A DNA stretch of 5,524 nucleotides from Flavobacteriaceae bacterium (lineage in GTDB: Bacteria; Bacteroidota; Bacteroidia; Flavobacteriales; Flavobacteriaceae), in contig JAUVCP010000180.1 of NCBI GenBank assembly GCA_030590765.1, positions 1 through 5,524 on the forward strand. The letters run 5' to 3'. The translations under genes and the position numbers were made by a program. This document shows, piece after piece, positions 1 to 5,524 of the stretch. The notes beneath the pieces are model-generated. The model was given only the letters and a program-made list of their open reading frames with translations. It made no database searches and was not told the origin of the DNA. The first letter of the stretch is position 1, and every line of letters starts with the position of its first letter.

Positions 1-741
1 GGCTCTACTTTTCCCGGTCAAAATAATTTTCAAACCGCTTTGCAAAATACAGAAAAAAGTTTGAAACAGATTTATGCCAAAATGCCAGATGACTGGAGAA
101 TGTTTATTGAGTATAAGCCATACGAGCCAAACTTTTACAGTACTGTAATTCAGGATTGGGGCAGTTCGTTTATGTTGGCAAATGCCTGTGGAGAAAGAGC
201 TTTTAGTTTGGTTGATCTGGGCCATCATTTACCTAATAGTAATATTGAACAAATTGTTTCCACTTTGATGCTAAAAGGGAAATTGGGTGGTTTTCATTTT
301 AATGACAGTAAATATGGTGATGATGATATTACTGTTGGATCTATCAAACCATATGCCTTATTCTTGATTTTTAATGAATTGGTTTATGGTATGCAAAATA
401 ATCCTCAAAATCCGGATCTGGCATGGATGATTGACGCAAGTCATAATATAAAAGATCCTCTAGAAGATCTTTTACAATCTATTGACGCTATTTTAATTGC
501 TTATGCTCAAGCTTTATTGATAGATCAAGACAAGCTAAAAGAGGCACAAAGCAATAATGATGTAGTACTTTGTCAAGAAATTTTACATGAAGCATATCGA
601 ACTGATGTTAGACCTTTGATAAGGCAAGCAAGAATAAATTCTGGTGCAGCTTTAGATCCTCTTAAAGCTTATCGAAATTTTGATGTTCGTTCGGTATTAA
701 TTAAAGAAAGGGGTCTCCATACCAAAGCTTCAGGATTATAA
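1..741 (+). CDS. rhaI: L-rhamnose isomerase (P. stutzeri RhaI type), 5'-truncated by window edge
   Basis: This is the C-terminal 246 residues of a TIM-barrel, metal-dependent sugar isomerase that converts L-rhamnose to L-rhamnulose in the cytoplasm. The frame is open from base 1, so the start lies upstream; the TTG at 40 is an internal Leu codon. Residues line up without gaps with the metal and active-site residues I recall for Pseudomonas stutzeri L-rhamnose isomerase: Glu219 and Lys221 (here residues 37 and 39, in EYKPYEP), Asp254 and His257 (72 and 75, in VDLGHH), His281, Asp289 and Asp291 (99, 107 and 109, in HFNDSKYGDDD) and Asp327 (145, in MIDASH). The constant offset of 182 implies about 182 residues are missing and a full length near 428, normal for this family. 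It is the first visible gene of the operon, and its TAA abuts the kinase ATG. Enzymes of this type are promiscuous (D-allose, other aldoses), so the physiological substrate is inferred from the neighbouring kinase and aldolase-like gene. Confidence 0.9.
   Translation, partial: GSTFPGQNNFQTALQNTEKSLKQIYAKMPDDWRMFIEYKPYEPNFYSTVIQDWGSSFMLANACGERAFSLVDLGHHLPNSNIEQIVSTLMLKGKLGGFHFNDSKYGDDDITVGSIKPYALFLIFNELVYGMQNNPQNPDLAWMIDASHNIKDPLEDLLQSIDAILIAYAQALLIDQDKLKEAQSNNDVVLCQEILHEAYRTDVRPLIRQARINSGAALDPLKAYRNFDVRSVLIKERGLHTKASGL
732..735 (+). promoter_or_regulatory. Ribosome binding site of the kinase, inside the isomerase gene
   Basis: AGGA lies 6 nt before the ATG at 742, within the last codons of the isomerase. 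The isomerase stop and kinase start read TAAATG with no base between them. This supports the 742 start and suggests translational coupling, so that isomerase and kinase are made together. It is a short motif in a group of bacteria where such motifs are often weak, so its importance is inferred. Confidence 0.45.
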
Positions 742-2118
742 ATGAAAAAAAAAATAGAAGTAACTGCAATATTTGATATTGGTAAAACCAATAAGAAAAT
801 CATATTGTTTGATAATAGTCTTAACGTTGTTTTTGAAAAGGAGGTGAAGTTTGCAGAAATTCTGGATGATGATGAATTTTTAGGTGATGACATAGATATG
901 ATTGAGAAATGGATAATTGACATTTTAAATGAATTATTATCCAATAGCAATTATAATGTAAAAGCAGTTAATTTTTCTACTTATGGAGCCTCATTAATTT
1001 ATCTTGATAAAAAAGGAAAAAGACTCACTCCATTGTATAACTATTTAAAAGAAATGCTGCAAAATATACCTGAAAGTATTTACTCAGAAAACGGTGGATT
1101 GTTAGAATTTACAAGAAAGACTGCATCACCTGATTTAGGCTTCCTTAATTCGGGATTACAGATAAAATGGTTGCAAATCAAAAAACCAGAAATATATGCA
1201 AAGGTTAAGAATGTATTACATTTTCCTCAGTATTTGAGTTTTTTATTTACGGGTCGTATTATTTCAGAATATACTTCAATAGGTTGCCATACTGCTCTGT
1301 GGGATTTTGACAGGCATCAGTATCACAATTGGGTAAAATCATTGGATTTTGAATTACCTAAGCCGATTTCAAATTCAACTGTGTTCGAAAATGAGTTTCG
1401 AGGAAAAAATATAAATTTTGGTATTGGTATACATGATAGTTCTGCGGCTTTAGTACCCTATTTACTTTCAAATAAAAAGGAATTTATTCTTGTATCTACA
1501 GGTACTTGGTGCGTGGCCATGAATCCTTTTAACAAGGAACCATTGACCCAACAAGAAATTAAAAATAATTGTTTGTGTTATTTAAGTGTCAATCAAGAAC
1601 AAGTAAAATCATCACGATTTTACATGGGATATATGCATGAAATAAATGCAAAACGAATTAGTGATTATTTTGGAGTTGATGATGATATATTCAAGAAAAT
1701 GAAATTAGATTCAGAAGAAATAGATCAATTGAACCATAAGTACGGTAGTGAAATGGTTTTCTTTAAAAATGGTATTCCGGATAATTATCTTGATGAAGAA
1801 GTTGAAATGACAAAGTTTTCAACATATTCAGAAGCATATCATCAACTAATGATAGATTTAACACGGCTCTCTATGCAATCAATAGATAGTATAATTCCTG
1901 AGAACGACACTACGGATAATATTTTTATCTCTGGTGGTTTTGCAAAAAACGAAATCTATGTAAAATTATTGGCAGTTTATTTTAAAGATAAAGAGGTGTA
2001 CACTTCCGAAGCAGATAATGCCAGTGCATTGGGTGCTGCTGCTATTATTTGGAAGGAAATCAATGCAGAGATTGATCCTGAATTTGATTTAGGACTTAAA
2101 CTTTGGAAAAACAATTAG
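742..2118 (+). CDS. FGGY-family carbohydrate kinase, probable L-rhamnulokinase
   Basis: This is a 458-residue cytoplasmic sugar kinase of the FGGY family (actin-like ATPase fold). It is expected to phosphorylate L-rhamnulose to L-rhamnulose 1-phosphate with ATP. Motifs in order: the phosphate-1 loop FDIGKTNKK (residues 11-19); a sugar-domain segment with FSTYGASLIYLD (78-89); the probable catalytic Asp232 in GIHDSSAA; the phosphate-2 motif STGTWCV (252-258); and the adenosine-binding motif FISGGFAKNE (395-404), followed by an Ala-rich helix (SALGAAAIIW, 428-437). Length and motif order are complete, with no sign of damage. The ATG directly follows the isomerase stop and has AGGA 6 nt upstream. 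The protein belongs to the compact FGGY group I associate with Bacteroidetes rhamnose or fucose loci, not the classical enterobacterial RhaB. The sugar specificity comes from the adjacent isomerase; fuculose or another ketose remains possible. Confidence 0.87.
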   Translation: MKKKIEVTAIFDIGKTNKKIILFDNSLNVVFEKEVKFAEILDDDEFLGDDIDMIEKWIIDILNELLSNSNYNVKAVNFSTYGASLIYLDKKGKRLTPLYNYLKEMLQNIPESIYSENGGLLEFTRKTASPDLGFLNSGLQIKWLQIKKPEIYAKVKNVLHFPQYLSFLFTGRIISEYTSIGCHTALWDFDRHQYHNWVKSLDFELPKPISNSTVFENEFRGKNINFGIGIHDSSAALVPYLLSNKKEFILVSTGTWCVAMNPFNKEPLTQQEIKNNCLCYLSVNQEQVKSSRFYMGYMHEINAKRISDYFGVDDDIFKKMKLDSEEIDQLNHKYGSEMVFFKNGIPDNYLDEEVEMTKFSTYSEAYHQLMIDLTRLSMQSIDSIIPENDTTDNIFISGGFAKNEIYVKLLAVYFKDKEVYTSEADNASALGAAAIIWKEINAEIDPEFDLGLKLWKNN

Positions 2119-2139
2119 AATAGAAATATTTTGTAAACA

Positions 2140-2158
2140 TGAGGTGCAATTCATCTCA
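2140..2158 (+). other. Small intercistronic hairpin before the aldolase-like gene
   Basis: TGAGGTG (2140-2146) can pair with CATCTCA (2152-2158) across a CAATT loop, giving a 7-bp stem with one G-U pair. An outer TTGT (2131-2134) / ACAA (2162-2165) pairing is also possible. No T-run follows, so this is not an intrinsic terminator. It lies in the 54-bp kinase-aldolase gap and ends 14 nt before the GTG start. It might affect mRNA stability or translation of the downstream gene, or be chance. Confidence 0.3.
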
Positions 2159-2172
2159 ATAACAAGAAAAAA

Positions 2173-2646
2173 GTGAATTTAAAAACGATACATCCAGAAG
2201 AATTAATAACCTTAATTCTTGGTGAAATATACAAAGCAGGAAATACCACTACATTTGGTGGTAATATTTCTACCCGCGATGAGAAAGGTGATATTTGGGT
2301 AACATCATCTGGAATTGATAAAAGAACCCTAACAGTAAAAGATATTAATTGTGTTAGAACTATACCAGAAAGCTGGATTTTCCATCAAGATGTGATGTAT
2401 AAAAAATATGGAGATCAATTTGCCAGCGATACAGAAATTGCTGATAAAATTACATTAGGGAGTCCGTTAGCGATTATAGAAAATGATTCAGTTGTTGCTG
2501 TCAAAAGGAATTTAACACTTGCTTTTGATAGATTAGAGATAGGAGAATTCTCCGCAAAATCACTGGTTATGGGCAATAAATTAGGAGATTTTATACCTAT
2601 GTCAGAAAAAGATGTTGAAGATTTAAGAAAAGCTGTCCTGAAATAA
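2173..2646 (+). CDS. Class II aldolase/adducin-family protein, internally shortened and lacking the zinc site (possible pseudogene)
   Basis: This 157-residue protein has both ends of a class II (zinc) aldolase domain. The N-terminal part carries TTFGGNIS (residues 26-33) and IWVTSSGIDK (41-50), matching the phosphate-binding Gly-Asn loop and the Thr-Ser-Gly loop of the fuculose/rhamnulose 1-phosphate aldolase family. The C-terminal part (SDTEIADKI, then LTLAFDRLEIGEFSAKS, 114-130) matches the last core helix. The middle is missing. About 10 residues are lost near residue 64, where the PSSE segment with the catalytic Glu is reduced to PESW. A larger block after YKKYG (76-80) removes the His-x-His zinc ligands. 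The usual ENHG third-ligand motif reads ENDS (103-106). The usual domain is over 200 residues. The GTG start at 2173 fits the family N-terminus; the only upstream in-frame option before the stop at 2140 is a non-standard ATT. It is co-directional with the kinase (54-bp gap) and the permease (49-bp gap). Aldolase activity is unlikely. It could be a decaying gene or a non-catalytic binding protein. Confidence 0.75.
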   Translation: MNLKTIHPEELITLILGEIYKAGNTTTFGGNISTRDEKGDIWVTSSGIDKRTLTVKDINCVRTIPESWIFHQDVMYKKYGDQFASDTEIADKITLGSPLAIIENDSVVAVKRNLTLAFDRLEIGEFSAKSLVMGNKLGDFIPMSEKDVEDLRKAVLK

Positions 2647-2695
2647 AAAAATTGAGGATAAACCTTATATATCAAACTAATTTAAAGTAAAAAAT

Positions 2696-4123
2696 ATGGC
2701 TGATGATACACAATTAAATAGCATTAATGAAAATGATATTGATATAAATTCCGGAGGAGAATTTGAGAGGACTCCTGTTCCCGAGTCTAACCTTAAGAGC
2801 TGGAAATATTTTTTAGGAATGTACGCCGGTGAGCATGCTGCCGGAACTGAATTTATGATTGGGCCGTTATTTTTAACTGCAGGGGTTAGTGCCTTTGATC
2901 TCATCATTGGACTGTTGATTGGAAATCTTTTTGCCGTTTTAAGCTGGAGGTTTTTAACAGCTGAAATTGCTGTAAAATACAGACTTACACTTTATTATCA
3001 TTTAGAAAAAATTAGTGGTAAAAAGCTTGTGATAGGATACAATTTGGCAAATGGTTTACTTTTTTGCTTTTTAGCCGGCGCAATGATTACTGTATCTGCA
3101 ACAGCAGTTGGTATTCCATTTGATATGGAGATGCCAAAACTGACCGATACAATGCCAAATAGTATTACTTGGGTTGTTATTGTTGTAGGTATTGGTGCTG
3201 TAATTTCGTTGATTGCGGCAAAAGGATTTAATACAGTTGCTAAAGCAGCTAATTGGATGTCGCCAATTATAGTTTTAGCTTTTTTGACAAGTGGTATTGT
3301 TGCGCTTCAGCAATTGGGAGTAAAGAATATTTCTGATTTTTGGACAATTTGGGGAGAAGGAAGTGAGCCTTTTCCTGGTCAGATAAAATTTACATTTTGG
3401 CATGTTGTTTTTTGGTCGTGGTTTGCCAATGCCGCTATGCATATTGGTATGTCTGATCTGTCTGTTTTTCGTTTTGCAAAAAGCAAAAAATCCGGTTGGA
3501 CCACAGCAGCCGGAATGTATGTAGGTCATTATATGGCTTGGATAGCTGCGGCATTATTATATGCTGTATATTTAAAAACTCCTGAAGCACAAATGATGTT
3601 GTCTAATGGTAATGCACCAACAGTTGCCCCTGGTCCTTTGGCATATAATGCAATTGGTGTTTTTGGAATTATAACAGTCGTTTTGGCAGGATGGACAACA
3701 GCGAATCCCACAATTTATAGAGCAGGCTTGGCTTTTCAGGCAATTATTCCTAAAGTCTCTACATTTTGGGTAACGATCATTGCAGGTTCTATTGCAACCA
3801 TAGCAGGTATTTTTCCGGCATTCGCAATGAAATTACTTGATTTTGTTGCTTTTTATGGGTTTATGTTGGCACCTGTAGGAGCGATTATTGTTTTTGAATA
3901 CTTTTATTCTGAAAGATTTGGAATTCAAAAGTTCTATGCGGAAAAAGCGGGTTTAAAATATAATCCCGCCGTATTGATTGCATGGATATTACCGTTTATA
4001 ATATTCTATTTCATTTCAGTGAAATATGATATATTTTTATCATTTCTTACACTTCCGGCTTGGATTTCCAGCGGTCTTATATTTTTAATTATAAGTAAAT
4101 ATATGCAAGGATCTAAAGGTTAA
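2696..4123 (+). CDS. NCS1-like (purine-cytosine permease-type) membrane transporter, candidate rhamnose/deoxy-sugar permease
   Basis: This is a 475-residue inner-membrane permease. A hydrophilic, acidic N-terminal tail (residues 1-32) is followed by about 12 hydrophobic segments, roughly at 50-65, 68-86, 113-138, 157-176, 186-206, 232-252, 270-293, 315-334, 355-375, 378-402, 425-444 and 447-467. Segments such as NLKSWKYFLGMYAGEHAAG (32-50), IGLLIGNLFAVLSWR (71-85), WSWFANAAMHIGMSDLSVF (240-258) and AGWTTANPTIYRAGLAFQ (331-348) recall the NCS1 family (LeuT/APC fold), which elsewhere moves nucleobases, hydantoins or vitamins, often with Na+ or H+. I see no RhaT (DMT-type), MFS sugar permease or SSS symporter signature. 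The gene starts at ATG 2696, 49 bp after the aldolase-like gene, and is last in the operon. Import of L-rhamnose or a derivative is therefore inferred from position only. The family call is from pattern memory and is moderately secure; the membrane-transporter call is very secure. Confidence 0.75.
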   Translation: MADDTQLNSINENDIDINSGGEFERTPVPESNLKSWKYFLGMYAGEHAAGTEFMIGPLFLTAGVSAFDLIIGLLIGNLFAVLSWRFLTAEIAVKYRLTLYYHLEKISGKKLVIGYNLANGLLFCFLAGAMITVSATAVGIPFDMEMPKLTDTMPNSITWVVIVVGIGAVISLIAAKGFNTVAKAANWMSPIIVLAFLTSGIVALQQLGVKNISDFWTIWGEGSEPFPGQIKFTFWHVVFWSWFANAAMHIGMSDLSVFRFAKSKKSGWTTAAGMYVGHYMAWIAAALLYAVYLKTPEAQMMLSNGNAPTVAPGPLAYNAIGVFGIITVVLAGWTTANPTIYRAGLAFQAIIPKVSTFWVTIIAGSIATIAGIFPAFAMKLLDFVAFYGFMLAPVGAIIVFEYFYSERFGIQKFYAEKAGLKYNPAVLIAWILPFIIFYFISVKYDIFLSFLTLPAWISSGLIFLIISKYMQGSKG

Positions 4124-4172
4124 AAAAGAATCAAATATTTCAGATTAACTTTTTATTTATACACTTTACAGG

Positions 4173-4200
4173 ATGTTACCATTTTATAAAATGGCAACAT
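4173..4200 (+). terminator. Imperfect 28-nt palindrome, possible terminator of the sugar operon
   Basis: ATGTTACCATTTT (4173-4185) pairs with AAAATGGCAACAT (4188-4200) with a single A/C mismatch, and only AT at the centre. It lies 50 bp after the permease stop and is followed by ATTTTCT, a short imperfect T-run. It could be a weak terminator, an mRNA 3'-end stabiliser or, as a near-symmetric DNA palindrome, a protein-binding site. The position favours a 3'-end role. Confidence 0.5.
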
Positions 4201-4234
4201 ATTTTCTAGGTATTATGTTCACTTCTTCCAAACA

Positions 4235-4262
4235 AAAACCCGATGCTTAAACATCGGGTTTT
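4235..4262. terminator. Bidirectional intrinsic terminator between convergent genes
   Basis: AAAACCCGATG (4235-4245) and CATCGGGTTTT (4252-4262) form a perfect 11-bp stem with a 6-nt CTTAAA loop. The core is 7 bp (CCCGATG/CATCGGG), with T-runs at the 3' side on both strands. It lies 111 bp after the permease stop and 20 bp past the stop codon of the convergent peptidase gene. It should therefore end transcription of both units. Confidence 0.88.
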
Positions 4263-4282
4263 CATATCATAATCATTAAGAC

Positions 4283-5524
4283 TTACCAAATTCTAACTCT
4301 TTTTTCCGGTTCCAAGTACATTTTATCACCTTCAACAATATCAAATGCTTTATAAAATGCATCTATATTTTTTAAGGGTTGTACTGCTCTTACTTTTCCG
4401 GGAGAATGTGGATCTGTTTTGATCTTTGTTCTTAAAGCATCTTCACGAGACAAGGTTCTCCAAACAGTTGTCCATGACATAAAAAACCTTTGTTCCGGAG
4501 TAAATCCATCTATATTTTCCGGTCTGCCATTTGCTGCATAAAATAACTGTAAACCGTCATATGCACCTAATACACCACCCAGATCTCCAATATTTTCTCC
4601 TAAGGTAAATTTACCATTGATATGAACATCATCTAAAACTTCAATGGCACTATATTGATTGGCAAGAGCATCTGCTCTGGAAGTAAACTTTTCTAAATCT
4701 TCTTCTGTCCACCAGTTATTTAGATTTCCTTCTCCGTCAAATCTTGCTCCTGAATCATCAAATGCATGTGAAATCTCATGTCCGATCACAGCTCCAATTC
4801 CCCCATAATTTACCGCTTCATCAGCAGTATAATTATAAAATGGGGGTTGTAAAATAGCTGCTGGAAAAACAATTTCATTCCTTATCGGATTGTAATATGC
4901 ATTTACCGTTTGCGGTGACATCCCCCATTTGGTTTTATCAACCGGCTCATCAATTTCTGACAAATTATCCTTTGTTTTCCATTCAGAAACAGCTAACATA
5001 TTTTCGGCAAAACTATTTCCTTCTTTCACCTTCATATCTGAATAATCTTTCCATTTATCAGGATATGCTATTTTAACGGTGATCATATCCAGTTTATTAA
5101 TTGCTTTTTTCTTAGTTTCTTCACTCATCCAGTCTAAAACATTTATCCTGTTTTGAAATGCCTTGATCACATTTGCAATCATTTTTTCAGCTTTTTCTTT
5201 TGCTTCCGGCGGAAATTTTGCATCTACATACAATCTGCCCAAGGCTTCTCCAACAGCACTATTTGCAGTTCCTAAAGCTCTTTCATTTGCTGGTCTTTGT
5301 GTTTTTGCTCCATAGAGAGTTTTGCTATAAAAATCCCAGTTTGCTTTTTCTATTTCTGTAGTTAAATATCCTGCAGCATTATTAAGTGTACTCCATGTCA
5401 TCACTGTTTTTATATCATCAATAGAAGTATTTTTTAGAATATTTTGCAAGGTTTTCATATACTTCGGTTGAGCAACCAAAACGGTATCAATATCTTTTTT
5501 AACTGGTAAATCATCGATAAACTT
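4283..5524 (-). CDS. M13-family zinc metallopeptidase (neprilysin/PepO type), 5'-truncated by window edge
   Basis: This is the C-terminal 413 residues of an M13 endopeptidase. The frame stays open to base 5524, so the start lies beyond the window; the TTG at 5479 is an internal Leu (context DIDTVLVAQPKYM). Family members are about 680 residues, so roughly 270 are missing. Visible active-site elements (residues counted from the right edge): substrate-binding NAYY (208-211); NEIVFPAAILQPPFY (216-230); zinc motif HEISH (249-253); third zinc ligand Glu310 and Asp314 in ENIGD; and His373 and Arg379 in HSPGKVR, equivalent to neprilysin His711 and Arg717. It ends in RVRIW, like the conserved M13 C-terminal Trp. 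All catalytic residues are present, so an active enzyme cleaving short peptides is expected. Bacteroidetes M13 enzymes are usually exported as secreted proteins or lipoproteins, but the signal region is not in view. It is convergent with the sugar operon, separated by terminators, and probably functionally unrelated. Confidence 0.95.
   Translation of the reverse strand, partial: KFIDDLPVKKDIDTVLVAQPKYMKTLQNILKNTSIDDIKTVMTWSTLNNAAGYLTTEIEKANWDFYSKTLYGAKTQRPANERALGTANSAVGEALGRLYVDAKFPPEAKEKAEKMIANVIKAFQNRINVLDWMSEETKKKAINKLDMITVKIAYPDKWKDYSDMKVKEGNSFAENMLAVSEWKTKDNLSEIDEPVDKTKWGMSPQTVNAYYNPIRNEIVFPAAILQPPFYNYTADEAVNYGGIGAVIGHEISHAFDDSGARFDGEGNLNNWWTEEDLEKFTSRADALANQYSAIEVLDDVHINGKFTLGENIGDLGGVLGAYDGLQLFYAANGRPENIDGFTPEQRFFMSWTTVWRTLSREDALRTKIKTDPHSPGKVRAVQPLKNIDAFYKAFDIVEGDKMYLEPEKRVRIW

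Noticed and set aside
40..42. TTG as the start of the isomerase
   Set aside because: The frame continues unbroken to base 1 with family-like sequence (GSTFPGQNNFQ), and the metal-site alignment shows about 182 residues are missing upstream.
669..950. Open frame of 93 codons on the minus strand across the isomerase-kinase junction
   Set aside because: It lies antisense to two well-supported genes, has a Ser/Ile-rich composition typical of a complementary-strand shadow, and matches no family I recognise.
2120..2140. Possible Bacteroidetes-type promoter (TAnnTTTG-like TATTTTG) in the kinase-aldolase gap
   Set aside because: The match is one base short of the consensus and no TTTG element was seen at the proper upstream distance. 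In A/T-rich DNA this is expected by chance.
2139..2162. Seven-codon ATG...TAA frame upstream of the aldolase-like gene, as a possible leader peptide
   Set aside because: It is too short, has no ribosome site and no meaningful residue run, and there is no attenuator-like T-run after the adjacent hairpin.
2415..2907. Two minus-strand open frames (2415-2675 and 2677-2907) opposite the aldolase-like gene and the start of the permease
   Set aside because: They overlap coding sequence on the plus strand, show no recognisable domains, and their composition reflects the complement of the real genes.
3275..3711. Minus-strand open frames opposite the permease
   Set aside because: The plus-strand permease is continuous with clear membrane segments. 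The antisense products look like random shadows with no motifs.
5173..5361. Leu/Phe-rich 62-codon plus-strand frame that looks like a small membrane protein
   Set aside because: It is exactly antisense to the M13 peptidase. The hydrophobicity comes from complementing Lys/Glu-rich codons of the peptidase.
5477..5479. TTG (minus strand) as the start of the M13 peptidase
   Set aside because: The frame is open to the window edge with family-typical residues (DIDTVLVAQPKYM), and the protein would lack a large part of the M13 N-terminal domain.

Overview
The window (5,524 bp, low GC, A/T-rich codon use) looks like chromosomal DNA from a member of the Bacteroidetes, probably a flavobacterium-like or related marine/environmental lineage. 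This rests on the protein types (a Pseudomonas stutzeri-type L-rhamnose isomerase next to a short FGGY kinase, and a large M13 metallopeptidase), the A-rich gaps, and the weak or absent Shine-Dalgarno sequences. The phylum assignment is inferred from remembered family distributions, not from a search.

Left part (1-4123, + strand): four genes in a row with gaps of 0, 54 and 49 bp form one likely operon for L-rhamnose (or a related 6-deoxy sugar). The order is a 5'-truncated sugar isomerase (1-741), an FGGY sugar kinase (742-2118), a class II aldolase/adducin-family gene (2173-2646) and a polytopic NCS1-like permease (2696-4123). The standard pathway would be uptake, isomerisation to L-rhamnulose, phosphorylation to L-rhamnulose 1-phosphate, then cleavage by a class II aldolase to DHAP and L-lactaldehyde. 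The isomerase keeps every metal-binding residue that can be checked, and the kinase keeps its nucleotide and catalytic motifs. The aldolase-like gene is only 157 residues. It lacks the His-x-His zinc motif, the catalytic Glu segment and the third zinc His, so it is unlikely to do the cleavage step. A functional aldolase, for example an aldolase/dehydrogenase fusion, is expected outside the window.

Middle part (4124-4282): a 159-bp convergent intergenic region with two inverted repeats. One is an imperfect 28-nt palindrome. The other is a strong 11-bp stem flanked by A and T runs, which should terminate transcription in both directions.

Right part (4283-5524, - strand): the C-terminal 413 residues of an M13 (neprilysin/PepO-type) zinc metallopeptidase with an intact active site. 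Its N-terminal part lies beyond the right edge. It has no evident link to the sugar operon.

I see no mobile element, CRISPR array, tRNA or rRNA. The most unusual points are the active-site-less aldolase kept as an open frame inside a catabolic operon, and an NCS1-like permease where a rhamnose transporter is expected.
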